Shown here: positions 36,880 to 45,216 of the stretch, piece by piece
How positions within the stretch are numbered: the first letter of the stretch is position 1
Layout: every line of letters starts with the position of its first letter
Assembly (NCBI GenBank): GCA_963809795.1
Contig: CAWELN010000003.1
Span: 1 to 64,000 of the forward strand
DNA from: DASUAS01 sp963809795
GTDB taxonomy: Bacteria > Actinomycetota > Acidimicrobiia > IMCC26256 > DASPTH01
Direction: 5' to 3'
DNA: 64,000 nt
The notes under the pieces: model-generated
What the model saw: the letters and a program-made list of their open reading frames with translations, nothing else
The model's database searches: none
Told to the model about the DNA's origin: nothing
Translations under genes and position numbers: made by a program

Positions 36880-37776
36880 ATGGCGAAAGTCCACGAGCTC
36901 GGCTACGTCGGGATCTCGGCCCGTGACCTCGACGAGTGGCGGTCGTACGCGACCAGCATCCTGGGCCACGAGGTCGCCTACGACAGCGACGACGACGCGC
37001 TGTTCCTCAAGATGGACGGGCACCACCACCGGCTCTCCGTGCACCCCGGCGACCGCGAGGACGTCGAGTTCGTCGGCTGGGAGGTCGGCACCGCCGAGAA
37101 CATGGACGCGCTGGCGGGCGCGTTGGAGGGCGCCGGAGTCACCGTGATCGCGGCGAAGCCCGAGGAGGCGGCGGACCGTCGCGTCGTCGACTTCGTGCAC
37201 TTCGTGGATCCCCACAGCGGCCTGCGCATGGAGCTGCACTACGGGCCCGAAGTCGCGTTCATGCCGCCCTTCTACCCGCAACGCCCGATCACCGGCTTCA
37301 AGACCGAGCAGCAGGGCCTGGGCCACCTCGTGACCTTCGTGGCCGATCCGATCGCGGCCGCCGAGTTCTACGAACAGGTGCTGGGCTTCGGGGTGTCGGA
37401 CTGGGTCCTCGTGCCGGGCATGGGGCGCCTCGGCGCGTTCATGCACTGCAACACGCGCCACCACTCGTTCGCGTTCTTCGCGAATCCCGAGCCCCGCAAG
37501 AAGATCCACCACATCATGATGGAGTACACGTCGATCGACGACGTCGGCACTGCTTACGACATGTGCCTCGAGCGTGACCTCGTGACCGCGACGCTGGGCC
37601 GGCACCTCAACGACCACATGTTCTCGTTCTACTTCAAGAACCCAGGGGACTGGCACTTCGAGCTCGGATGGGGTGCGCGCGAGATCGACCCGGCGACGTG
37701 GCAGGTCGAGCACTACAGCGGCCTGCAGCCCGGCGGCGGCGAATGGGGCCACAAGGGCCTGTTCGATGTCATGTAG
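36880..37776 (+). CDS. Type I extradiol ring-cleavage dioxygenase (HsaC/BphC-like)
   Basis: 298 aa, two VOC modules, the size of HsaC and BphC, which cleave catechols beside the hydroxyls using Fe(II). Predicted iron ligands are H149 (GLGHLV), H211 (IHHIMMEY) and E261 (HFELGW). The second-sphere residues also match: His at 194-195 in NTRHHSFAF and Tyr 251 in FSFYFK. TLGRHLNDHMFSFY is a hallmark of this group. Start ATG 36880 has GAGG upstream. The adjacent hydratase-aldolase should act on its ring-fission product, and the HsaA-like hydroxylase at 45217 could make its catechol. The precise catechol is not known. Confidence 0.9.
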   Translation: MAKVHELGYVGISARDLDEWRSYATSILGHEVAYDSDDDALFLKMDGHHHRLSVHPGDREDVEFVGWEVGTAENMDALAGALEGAGVTVIAAKPEEAADRRVVDFVHFVDPHSGLRMELHYGPEVAFMPPFYPQRPITGFKTEQQGLGHLVTFVADPIAAAEFYEQVLGFGVSDWVLVPGMGRLGAFMHCNTRHHSFAFFANPEPRKKIHHIMMEYTSIDDVGTAYDMCLERDLVTATLGRHLNDHMFSFYFKNPGDWHFELGWGAREIDPATWQVEHYSGLQPGGGEWGHKGLFDVM

Positions 37777-37827
37777 CGAGCGCGCCCGGCACGCCCCGGC
37801 GATCGACGCCCGACGAAGGGAGACGAC

Positions 37828-38784
37828 ATGTTGAGTGCAGCCGATGTGACCGGTCTGCTCGCGCTGCCGCCGAGCCCGCTCAAGGCCGACGGTGAGCACC
37901 TGACCGATGCCGACACGCTGGACCTCGACGAGGCCACCCGCCTGGCCGGCCAGATGATCGCCGACGGTGCCGCCGCGATCGGTCTGTGCGGCACGACCGG
38001 CGAATGCGCGACGCTCCTGTGGGACGAGAAGCTCGCGCTCTACGACGCGGTCATCAGCACGGTCGCGGGGCGGGTGCCGGTGTGGTGCGGGACCACCGCG
38101 CTCGGGACGCGCGAGGTGGTCCGGCAGATGCGCGCGGCGAAGGAGCTCGGCGCCGCGGCCGCGTTCGTGGGCCTGCCGTTGTGGCAGACGCCGACGATGG
38201 AGAACGCGGTGGGCTTCTTCGCCGACCTGAGCGAAGCCGTCCCCGATCTCCCGGTGATGGTGTACGCCAACCGCTTCTTCTTCAAGTTCGACTTCCCGGT
38301 CGAGTTCTGGCAGGGCATCGTGGCGAAGGCGCCCACGGTGATCGCGACGAAGGTGGGGTTCCCGCTGACCCAGGAGCACCTCGACGCCGCCGGGCGCCAG
38401 GTGAACTTCATGACCGGCGAGGGCACCATCGGGATGCACTACCGCCTCGCGCCCGACACGGTCAGCGCGGCCTGGGCGACCTCGGCCGCCATGGGTCCGG
38501 AGCCGTGGGTGGCGTTCCTCGACGCGGTGAAGCGCGGCGACGACGCCACCGCGGAGAAGGTGCTCGCCGACATCGAGGGTGTGCCCCTGCCGATCCCGGA
38601 CTTCGCCGACTTCGACAAGTACAACATCCAGCTCGAGAAGGCGCGCATCAACGCCGCGGGGTACACGCGCTGTGGCCCGCCCCGGGCGCCGTACCGCGAC
38701 CTCCCGCCGGCGTGGAGCGAGGTCGCGCAGAACAACGGCAAGGCCTGGGCCGAGATGCGGGCGAAGTACGTCAACGCAGGGTGA
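37828..38784 (+). CDS. DapA-superfamily hydratase-aldolase (NahE-like)
   Basis: 318 aa class I pyruvate-dependent lyase of the dihydrodipicolinate synthase superfamily. Schiff-base Lys K175 in VIATKVGFPL, catalytic Tyr Y146 in VMVYANRFF, and GLCGTTGECATLLWDEK (52-68). The ECATL extension after the TTGE motif is typical of trans-o-hydroxybenzylidenepyruvate hydratase-aldolases from naphthalene and phenanthrene pathways. Such enzymes hydrate and split a ring-fission product into an aldehyde and pyruvate. GAAGGGAG precedes the ATG. Its place 51 bases after an extradiol dioxygenase fits that chemistry. The aldehyde product is unknown. Confidence 0.85.
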   Translation: MLSAADVTGLLALPPSPLKADGEHLTDADTLDLDEATRLAGQMIADGAAAIGLCGTTGECATLLWDEKLALYDAVISTVAGRVPVWCGTTALGTREVVRQMRAAKELGAAAAFVGLPLWQTPTMENAVGFFADLSEAVPDLPVMVYANRFFFKFDFPVEFWQGIVAKAPTVIATKVGFPLTQEHLDAAGRQVNFMTGEGTIGMHYRLAPDTVSAAWATSAAMGPEPWVAFLDAVKRGDDATAEKVLADIEGVPLPIPDFADFDKYNIQLEKARINAAGYTRCGPPRAPYRDLPPAWSEVAQNNGKAWAEMRAKYVNAG

Positions 38785-38804
38785 CCGGCCAGGGAGGAAG
38801 CGAC

Positions 38805-39224
38805 ATGCCCGAAGCAGCGCACGAGAAGATCGTCGCCGAGATGGCGAAGGACATCGACCGCGAGAACCTTGCGTCGCTGGTCTTCGACCTGTCGAAGTAC
38901 CAGGTGTACTCGGAGGAGAGCGCGACGGTCGCCTTCGCGTACATCAGCGGCCAGCTCGGTGTGGTCTTCTGGAACCTCGAGCCGGGCCAGGAGAACGACT
39001 ACCACATGCACCCGACGACGGAGCACCTCCACGTCGTGGTGGCGGGGGAGGTCGAGTACACCCTCGGCGACATGGACCCGATCATGGTCGCCGCGGGCCA
39101 GGCGGTCATGGTCCCGGAGAAGGTGCCGCACGGGATCCGCAACGTCGGCACGGTGCCGGCGTCGTACTTCGCGGTCACGAGCCCGGGCGACTACCAGAAG
39201 GTGCTCGTGGACCGGCCGGCGTGA
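38805..39224 (+). CDS. Cupin-domain protein
   Basis: 139 aa single-domain cupin. Motif 1 is YHMHPTTEHLHVVVAGEVEYTLG with the usual His/Glu metal ligands, motif 2 PEKVPHGIRNVGTVP. Small cupins of this kind can be oxygenases, isomerases, decarboxylases or binding proteins. AGGGAGG lies just before ATG 38805. The stop overlaps the next gene's GTG. Position inside the ring-cleavage operon suggests a catabolic step on the ring-fission product or its aldehyde. Confidence 0.85.
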   Translation: MPEAAHEKIVAEMAKDIDRENLASLVFDLSKYQVYSEESATVAFAYISGQLGVVFWNLEPGQENDYHMHPTTEHLHVVVAGEVEYTLGDMDPIMVAAGQAVMVPEKVPHGIRNVGTVPASYFAVTSPGDYQKVLVDRPA

Positions 39225-39646
39225 ACGACGCGGCCGATCGTGCCGCCATCCGCGAGGTGCTCGCCTGGTACATGCGGGCGATGCGGCTGCGGGACGTCGA
39301 CCTGATGGACGCGGTGTTCACCGCGGATGCGACCATCGACTACACCGCGATCGGCGGGTCGGTGGCGTCGTGGCCGGACACCAAGCCGTGGCTGCGCGGC
39401 ATGATCGACGTCGAGCTCTTCATGCTCTTCGTCGGGGACGTGTACCCGGTCTTCGGCGCCGACCAGCAGACCGCAGAGGTCGAGAGCACGTGGCACGGCG
39501 TGTTCGTCGCCTCGGCCGGCGCTCCGCCGTTGATCGTCTTCGGGACCTACGACGACCGGTTCGTCCGCACGCCGGACGGCTGGCGGATCTCCGAGCGCAT
39601 CGATCATCCGGCGGTGCAGGTCCCCGCAGGGAGCGCACCGGAATGA
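39221..39646 (+). CDS. SnoaL/NTF2-like small protein
   Basis: 141 aa with the cone-shaped NTF2 fold pattern: RAAIREVLAWYMRAMRLRDVD, then VFTADATIDYTAIGG, and the late strands TYDDRFVRTPDGWRISER. Members include steroid isomerases, polyketide cyclases and dehydratases; many are uncharacterised. GTG 39221 overlaps the cupin stop and its own stop overlaps the next ATG, so it is tightly coupled to both. One of three NTF2-like proteins in the island (also 49484 and 50914). Confidence 0.8.
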   Translation: MNDAADRAAIREVLAWYMRAMRLRDVDLMDAVFTADATIDYTAIGGSVASWPDTKPWLRGMIDVELFMLFVGDVYPVFGADQQTAEVESTWHGVFVASAGAPPLIVFGTYDDRFVRTPDGWRISERIDHPAVQVPAGSAPE

Positions 39647-40701
39647 CGTACCGGGTGCTCCACTGCGGCACCGGCAACGCGGGCGCGCTCGCACTCCGCG
39701 GCGTCATCGCGCATCCCGATCTGGAGCTCGTGGGCGTGCTCGCGTACAGCCCCGACAAGATCGGACGCGATGCCGGGGAATTGATCGGCGGTGAACCGGT
39801 CGGCATCGTCGCGACGGACGACCTCGATGCGGTGCTCTCGCTGGAGGCCGACTGCCTCTGCTACATGGGCGACGGGCTGCAGCACCCGGAGGAGTCCGTC
39901 GAGACGATGTGCTGGTTCCTGGCCGCAGGGACCAACGTCGTGACCACCTCGATCTTGGCGCTGGTGAATCCCGCCACCGCCCGCCCGGATCTGCTGGAGC
40001 CGGTCGAGGCCGCGTGCCGGGCGGGTGGCACCACCTTCTTCTGCAACGGCGCCGATCCCGGTTTTGCCAGCGATCTCGTCCCCCTGACGCTGCTCGCGCT
40101 CATGGACGACGTCGAGGCGGTCCGGATCCAGGAGATCATCAACTACGGCTTCTACGACCAGGTGGAGACCATGCGAGTGCTGTTCGGGTTCGGGCAGCCG
40201 CTCGACTACGAGGCGCCGCTCTTCACGAGCGGCGCGTTGACGGAGTACTGGGGCGGGGTGATCGCGCTCGTCGCGGCCAAGCTCGGGGTGAAGCTCGAGG
40301 ACATCCGCGAGACGCACGATCTCGTCGCGATGGACCATGACGTCGAGATCGCGGTCGGCACCATCGAGGCCGGCACGACCGCGGCGATCCGCTTCGACGT
40401 CCAGGGGATCGTCAACGGCCGGCCCGCGATCGTGGTCGAGCACTACACGCGCGTCGACACCGCCGCCGCGCCGGAGTGGCCGCGCTGCGCCGGCGGTGAG
40501 AACGGCTACCGGATCCTGCTGGAAGGCCGTCCGCAGCTCGCGTGTGAGATCACCATGGCCGACGAGCACGGGGGCGACGGCGGTCTCATCGCCAACGGCA
40601 TGCGCGTCGTGAACGCGATTCCGTTCGTGTGCGACACCGCGCCCGGGGTCCTCGACACGCTGGGGATCCCGTCGGTGGTGAGCCGCAACGTCCGGTTCTG
40701 A
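39643..40701 (+). CDS. DapB-like NAD(P)-dependent dehydrogenase, copy 2
   Basis: 352 aa, closely related to 35732-36811 across its whole length (VLHCGTGNAGALALRGVI; FFCNGADPGFASDLVPLTLL; FGFGQPLDYEAPLFTSGALT). Rossmann motif at residues 5-15. Same family reasoning as copy 1: DapB-like N-terminal domain with a diaminopentanoate-dehydrogenase-like C-terminal domain, reaction unproven. Last gene of the operon beginning at the transporter; convergent with the KstD-like gene 10 bases on. Two near-identical family members in one operon suggest two related intermediates or a heteromer. Confidence 0.8.
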   Translation: MTYRVLHCGTGNAGALALRGVIAHPDLELVGVLAYSPDKIGRDAGELIGGEPVGIVATDDLDAVLSLEADCLCYMGDGLQHPEESVETMCWFLAAGTNVVTTSILALVNPATARPDLLEPVEAACRAGGTTFFCNGADPGFASDLVPLTLLALMDDVEAVRIQEIINYGFYDQVETMRVLFGFGQPLDYEAPLFTSGALTEYWGGVIALVAAKLGVKLEDIRETHDLVAMDHDVEIAVGTIEAGTTAAIRFDVQGIVNGRPAIVVEHYTRVDTAAAPEWPRCAGGENGYRILLEGRPQLACEITMADEHGGDGGLIANGMRVVNAIPFVCDTAPGVLDTLGIPSVVSRNVRF

Positions 40702-40710
40702 TCGCGCCGG

Positions 40711-42432
40711 TCAGGTGGCGACGTCGATCCCGGCGTCCTCCGCGATCGCCTCGCCGGCCAGGAACCCGAAGACCATGGCCGGGGCGATGGTCGCGCCGGC
40801 CCCCGCGTACCGGGTGCCCATGACCGTCGACGCCGAGTTCCCCGCGGCGTAGAGGCCGGGGATGGGCTTCCCGCCGTCGTCGAGCACCCGCCCGCCGGTG
40901 TCGGTGACCAGCCCGGCCTTGGTGCCGAGGTCGCTGGGCGTCACCGGGATGGCGTAGAACGGCGCCGTCTCGATCGGGCCCAGGGTCGGGTTCGGCTTGG
41001 CGCGTGGGTCGGAGTAGTAGCGGTCGTTGGCGCTGGCGCCGCGGTGGAAGTCCTCGTCGACGCCGGTCCGGGCGAACCCGTTGAAGCGCGTGACGGTCTC
41101 GCGTAGCGCGGCGGGATCGAGACCGATGTCGGCGGCGAGGCCCTCGAGCGTGTCGGCCCGGTGCAACCAGCCCGCGCCGGGCTGCCACTCGGGCGGGAGC
41201 TTCTTGTCGGACATCACGAACGACGGCAACACCGGTCCGAGGTTGTACCGGGAGCGGTAGGTGGCGTCGACGACGAACCACGCGGGGATCGACACGTGAT
41301 CCTTGGCATCCTGCTCGTACATCCTGATGACGAGGTCGTTGTAGTTCTCGCCCTCGTTGAGGAACCGCTTGGCGTCGCGATTCACGAAGATGCCGTGCGG
41401 CAGGCTCTTCTCGATCATGAGGACGTTCGTGTACTTGACCCCGGGCGCGAGCGTGGCCGGCATCCACCACGCCTCCCGCATCAGGTCGACGTCGAGCTGG
41501 GCGCCGATGGCGGCGCCGGCGAGGATGCCGTCGCCGGTGTTGTCGTAGTTGCCGACGCTCCAGCTCGCCTCGATGGGCGCCCGCTGGTACTGCTTCCGCA
41601 TCGCGTCGTTCCGCTCGAACCCGCCGGCGCCCACCATCACCCCGCGGCGCGCCTCGATGTTCATGGGCTTGCCGTCGCGGGTGATCGTGACGCCGACGAC
41701 CCGGCCGTCCTCCACGACGAACGACTCCACGGGTGCGCGCAGCCACAGCGGCACGCCGCGCTCGATCAGCGAGAGGCGGAGCCGCCCGACGAGCGACTGG
41801 CCCATGGTGAGGAACGGGTCGCGGTCGTAGCGCTTGCGTCGTTGATACCGCGCCGCGTAGCGCGCCAGGCCCTTCGCCACCTCGAGCTTGGGCTTGAGGC
41901 CGGGCTGGAGCATCGTGCGCGCCTGCGGCACCGTGAGCAGGAACTTGCCCATGATCATCGCCGGCGGGTACGGGTCGTGGAGCGTGCGGAACTCCTCACC
42001 GAGCTCGTTGCCGTCGAAGGGGACGGGATCGAGCGAACGCCCGCCGAGGCGCCCACCGGGATCCTCGGGCACGTAGTCGGGATAGAACTCCAGCGAGTCG
42101 AATCGCAGGTGCGTGCGCGTGGCGAGGTAGTCGATCATGCGGTTGCCCTCACGGATGAAGGTCCGTAGCCGCTCCTCGGGGATCGTGCCGCCGGTGAGGT
42201 GGGCCAGGTACTTCACCCCCTCGTCCTCGGAGTCCTCGAGGCCGAGGGCCTTCATGGCCCGGTTGTTCGGCAGCCAGACCGCGCCGGCCGACATCGCGGT
42301 CGACCCGCCCCACGTGTCGCCCTTCTCGACGATCAGGACCTCGAGGCCCAGGTCGTGCGCCCGCACCGCGGCGCACTGCCCGGCGCCGCCCGAGCCCATC
42401 ACCAGCACGTCGACCGAATGGTGCCATTCCAT
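40711..42432 (-). CDS. KstD-like FAD-dependent dehydrogenase (3-ketosteroid delta-1-dehydrogenase family)
   Basis: 573 aa flavoprotein. FAD-binding VDVLVMGSGGAGQCAAVRA at residues 7-25 with VEKGDTWGGSTAMSAG following. The C-terminus holds PFYAIPVTPSDLGTKAGL (about 490), corresponding to the substrate Tyr and Gly in 3-ketosteroid dehydrogenases, and GLYAAGNSASTVMGTRYAGAGATI, a family hallmark. These enzymes introduce a double bond next to a ring ketone. The family is broad, so a non-steroid cyclic ketone is possible. It lies 15 bases after a 3alpha-HSD-like SDR in a two-gene operon under operator site 3. Confidence 0.85.
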   Translation of the reverse strand: MEWHHSVDVLVMGSGGAGQCAAVRAHDLGLEVLIVEKGDTWGGSTAMSAGAVWLPNNRAMKALGLEDSEDEGVKYLAHLTGGTIPEERLRTFIREGNRMIDYLATRTHLRFDSLEFYPDYVPEDPGGRLGGRSLDPVPFDGNELGEEFRTLHDPYPPAMIMGKFLLTVPQARTMLQPGLKPKLEVAKGLARYAARYQRRKRYDRDPFLTMGQSLVGRLRLSLIERGVPLWLRAPVESFVVEDGRVVGVTITRDGKPMNIEARRGVMVGAGGFERNDAMRKQYQRAPIEASWSVGNYDNTGDGILAGAAIGAQLDVDLMREAWWMPATLAPGVKYTNVLMIEKSLPHGIFVNRDAKRFLNEGENYNDLVIRMYEQDAKDHVSIPAWFVVDATYRSRYNLGPVLPSFVMSDKKLPPEWQPGAGWLHRADTLEGLAADIGLDPAALRETVTRFNGFARTGVDEDFHRGASANDRYYSDPRAKPNPTLGPIETAPFYAIPVTPSDLGTKAGLVTDTGGRVLDDGGKPIPGLYAAGNSASTVMGTRYAGAGATIAPAMVFGFLAGEAIAEDAGIDVAT

Positions 42433-42447
42433 GTCGCGGTTCCTTTC

Positions 42448-43203
42448 TCAGAACGTGTCCGGGCGCACGAGCGCATCGGTGCCGCCGTCGACGAAGAGCA
42501 CACTGCCGACCATGAACGACGAGTGCTCGCTCAACATCCAGTGCGCGGCTGCGGCGATCTCCTCGGGTTCGGCCCAACGCCCGACGGGCATCGGGATCGC
42601 CCGCATCAGCGGGCCGATCTCGGGATCGGCGAGGGTCGTCTCGGTCAGCGGCGTGAGCGTGTTGCCGGGCGCCAACGCGTTGAGGCGGACCCCGTCGGCC
42701 GCCCACGCCGGGGCGGTGCGGCGGACCCAGCGCGCCAACGCCAGCTTGACGCTCGCGTACGCCACCCCTCCCGCCCCGACCTGCGCCGCGGCGCGCGCCT
42801 CGTCACCCTCGAGGCACGCGGCCACGAGGGCGTCGTCGACCGGCGCGACGGTGGCCGCGCACGACGACACCGCGACCGCGGAGGCGGGACCACCCCGGGT
42901 GAGCGCGCCGCGCAGGCCCTCGAGCATCGCGATGCTGCCGAAGTAGCTGACGTGGACGAGCTGCGCGGGCGGCTCGACGGTCGCGGGCACCCCGGCGAAG
43001 CCGGCGTACCCCTCGAGGGACCCGTCGCACCGCTCCATGATTCCTGCGATCGCGGCCTCGCGTCCCGCGGCGGTGCCGAGGTCGGCGAGCACCTCGGCGT
43101 CGCGCAGGTCGACGCCGATGACGCGCCGCCCCTCGGTCTCCAGCCGACGTCGGGTCGCGGCGCCGATGCCCGATGCCGATCCCGTCAACGCAATACCGGC
43201 CAT
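42448..43203 (-). CDS. SDR resembling 3alpha-hydroxysteroid dehydrogenase/carbonyl reductase
   Basis: 251 aa. NAD motif LTGSASGIGAATRRR, Ser in AVSSCAA, catalytic YASVK. Features special to the 3alpha-HSD/carbonyl reductase (HsdA) group are GVDLRDAEVLADLGTAAGRE in the second strand region and the end DGGTDALVRPDTF. That enzyme interconverts 3alpha-hydroxy and 3-keto steroids, which fits the adjoining KstD-like gene. Start ATG 43203 lies about 80 bases from operator site 3. From recalled family features only; no alignment was run. Confidence 0.85.
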   Translation of the reverse strand: MAGIALTGSASGIGAATRRRLETEGRRVIGVDLRDAEVLADLGTAAGREAAIAGIMERCDGSLEGYAGFAGVPATVEPPAQLVHVSYFGSIAMLEGLRGALTRGGPASAVAVSSCAATVAPVDDALVAACLEGDEARAAAQVGAGGVAYASVKLALARWVRRTAPAWAADGVRLNALAPGNTLTPLTETTLADPEIGPLMRAIPMPVGRWAEPEEIAAAAHWMLSEHSSFMVGSVLFVDGGTDALVRPDTF

Positions 43204-43284
43204 CGTCCCCCCGCGTGCGGCCGCCGGTCGGCGTCCGTGGGCATGCTCACCGACGCCGGGATCGTATCGACTATCAATCTATTT

Positions 43285-43298
43285 ATCAAAGGCTTGAT
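43285..43298. promoter_or_regulatory. Palindromic operator, site 3 (ATCAA-N4-TTGAT)
   Basis: ATCAAAGGCTTGAT between two divergent operons (43203 minus, 43367 plus), so one site can control both. An extra CTATCAAT half-site lies about 13 bases to the left. The surrounding bases are conspicuously AT-rich for this DNA. Confidence 0.68.
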
Positions 43299-43366
43299 TG
43301 CCTGTCGGCCCGTGGTTTAAGGTCGCCGCCAGGTCACGGTCCACGGCATTCGGTCGCGGGGGGTCG

Positions 43367-44122
43367 ATGCGGACGCTCGAAGACAAGGTTGCCATCGTCA
43401 CCGGCGCCGGCCAGGGCGTCGGTGAAGGCGTGGCACTGGCGCTCGCCGACGCCGGCGCCAAGGTGGTGGTCGCCGGCCGGACGAAGACCAAGGTGGAGCG
43501 GACCGCCACCGCCATCGCGCAGCGCGACGGGGTCGCGACGCCCCTGGAGTGCGACGTGACCGATCCGGTCCAGGTGCAGGAGTGCGTCGACTTCACCGTG
43601 CGCGAGTACGGCACCGTCGACATCCTGGTGAACAACGCCCAGGTCCCGCCGCTCGGGCCGATCGCCGAGATCCCCGAAGCGCTCTTCGAGGAGGGGTGGA
43701 GCACCGGGCCGCTGGCGACGTTCCGGTTCATGCGGGCGTGCCATCCGCACCTCAAGGGTGGCGGGGTGATCGTGAACATGGGCTCCGGCTCGGCGATCCG
43801 GCCCGACCTGAGCGCGTTCGGGGCCTACGGCGCGTGCAAGGAGGCGATCCGGACCATGAGCCGCGCCGCCGCGTGCGAGTGGGGGCGGGACGGCATCCGG
43901 GTGAACGTGGTGTTGCCGTTGGCGCTGTCGCCCGCGATGGAGGGCTTCCTCGCCGAGCACCCCGAAGCCCGCGACGGCGTCCTCGGCGCGATCCCGCTCG
44001 GGTTCATCGGCGACTCGGCACAGCACATCGGTCCTGCGGTGGTCTGGTTGTGCTCCGACGCCGCCAGCTACGTGACCGGCACGAGCATCTGTGTCGACGG
44101 CGGCCAGGACTACGTCCGCTGA
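43367..44122 (+). CDS. SDR-family oxidoreductase
   Basis: 251 aa classical SDR: VTGAGQGVGEGVALAL, NNAQVPP, Ser in NMGSGSA, catalytic YGACK, and the CVDGGQDY tail. ATG 43367 is used, with GGGGGG just upstream; the frame is open to 43298 across the operator, so the earlier start is unlikely. First gene of a six-gene plus-strand operon (to 49975) that includes a zinc alcohol dehydrogenase, an HsaA-like monooxygenase and a CoxL-like protein. Likely oxidises a hydroxyl in the pathway; substrate unknown. Confidence 0.87.
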   Translation: MRTLEDKVAIVTGAGQGVGEGVALALADAGAKVVVAGRTKTKVERTATAIAQRDGVATPLECDVTDPVQVQECVDFTVREYGTVDILVNNAQVPPLGPIAEIPEALFEEGWSTGPLATFRFMRACHPHLKGGGVIVNMGSGSAIRPDLSAFGAYGACKEAIRTMSRAAACEWGRDGIRVNVVLPLALSPAMEGFLAEHPEARDGVLGAIPLGFIGDSAQHIGPAVVWLCSDAASYVTGTSICVDGGQDYVR

Positions 44123-44147
44123 CCGCGGAGCCAGGGGGACCTCGAAC

Positions 44148-45161
44148 ATGCGCGCAGCCCTGTACTACGGACCGGGAGACGTCCGGCTCGAGGACATCCC
44201 CGAACCGGACCCGACCCCGGGCACGGTGAAGGTCCGGTCGCTGCACAACGGACTGTGCGGCACCGACCTGCACCAGTACTTCGTCGGCCCGATGAGCCCC
44301 GCGCCCCTGCCCACCGTGGTCGGGCACGAGTTCTCCGGGGAGGTCGTCGACGTCGGGCGTGACGTCACGTCGGTGGCGGTCGGTGACCTCGTTGCCATCG
44401 AACCGCTCTGGCCGTGCGGCACGTGCGCGCCCTGTGTCGACGGGGACCCCAACCTCTGCTGGGAGGTCCTGTGCCACGGCCTCGGTGGCCCCGGCGGCGG
44501 CCTCTCGGAGTTCACCGTGGTGCGCGAGCACATGGCCCACCGGCTGCCCGAGGGCCTCGGCCCCGTCCACGGCGCCCTGGTCGAGCCCATGTCGGTCGCG
44601 TATCGGGCGGTGCTGCGGGCCGAGCCGCGCCCGGGTGACGCGGCGGTCGTGTTCGGCGGTGGTCCCATCGGCATCGGTGCCTACCTCGCCCTCGGCGCGC
44701 TCGGAGTCGACGACGTCACCGTGGTGGAGCCCGCGGCGGAGCGCCGCGCCGCGGTCGGCGCCCTCGGCGCGGCGCGCGTGCTCGACCCGGCGGCCACCGA
44801 CGTCGTGGAGGAGGTGCGCGACCGCACGAAGGGTGCCGGGGCCCGGGTCGTCGTCGACGCCGCCGGCGTCCCCGCGTCCTTCACCGCCGCGCTCGGGGTC
44901 GCGAGCACCAAGGCCCGCGTCGTGACCGTCGCCGCGTACATGGAGCCGGTGACCTACAACCCGACCGACGTGATGATGCGCGAGCTGGAGATCGTGTCGT
45001 CGTTCTCGTACAACGGCGAGTTCGACGCGGTGATCGAGCACATGGCGGCGGGTCGGTACCCAACGGACGGATGGGTCGAGCGCGTGCCCTTCGACGAGCA
45101 GCTCACCGCCTACGACCGCCTGCACCGGGGCGAGGCGATCAAGTTGATGATCGACCTGTGA
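44148..45161 (+). CDS. Zinc-dependent alcohol dehydrogenase (butanediol/threonine dehydrogenase-like)
   Basis: 337 aa MDR enzyme. Catalytic zinc ligands C37 (GLCGTDLH) and H60-E61 (GHE), structural-zinc cysteines at about 90, 93, 96 and 104 (PCGTCAPC...NLC), NAD motif VVFGGGPIGIGAYLALG. Substrate-type marks (GLCGTDLHQY, early EPMSVAYRAV) are those of the 2,3-butanediol/sorbitol/threonine dehydrogenase branch. ATG 44148 has GGGGGA upstream. It would oxidise a secondary alcohol to a ketone in the pathway; the substrate is unknown. Confidence 0.88.
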   Translation: MRAALYYGPGDVRLEDIPEPDPTPGTVKVRSLHNGLCGTDLHQYFVGPMSPAPLPTVVGHEFSGEVVDVGRDVTSVAVGDLVAIEPLWPCGTCAPCVDGDPNLCWEVLCHGLGGPGGGLSEFTVVREHMAHRLPEGLGPVHGALVEPMSVAYRAVLRAEPRPGDAAVVFGGGPIGIGAYLALGALGVDDVTVVEPAAERRAAVGALGAARVLDPAATDVVEEVRDRTKGAGARVVVDAAGVPASFTAALGVASTKARVVTVAAYMEPVTYNPTDVMMRELEIVSSFSYNGEFDAVIEHMAAGRYPTDGWVERVPFDEQLTAYDRLHRGEAIKLMIDL

Positions 45162-45216
45162 GCGCGACCCACGCCGTCCGGCACGTCCCACCCCTCGGAG
45201 AACGGAGAACAGGCCG

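Noticed and set aside
45128..45140. ATCAAGTTGAT-like stretch near the end of the alcohol dehydrogenase
   Set aside because: Spacer of one base instead of four and fully inside coding sequence (the AIKLMI codons); coincidence.
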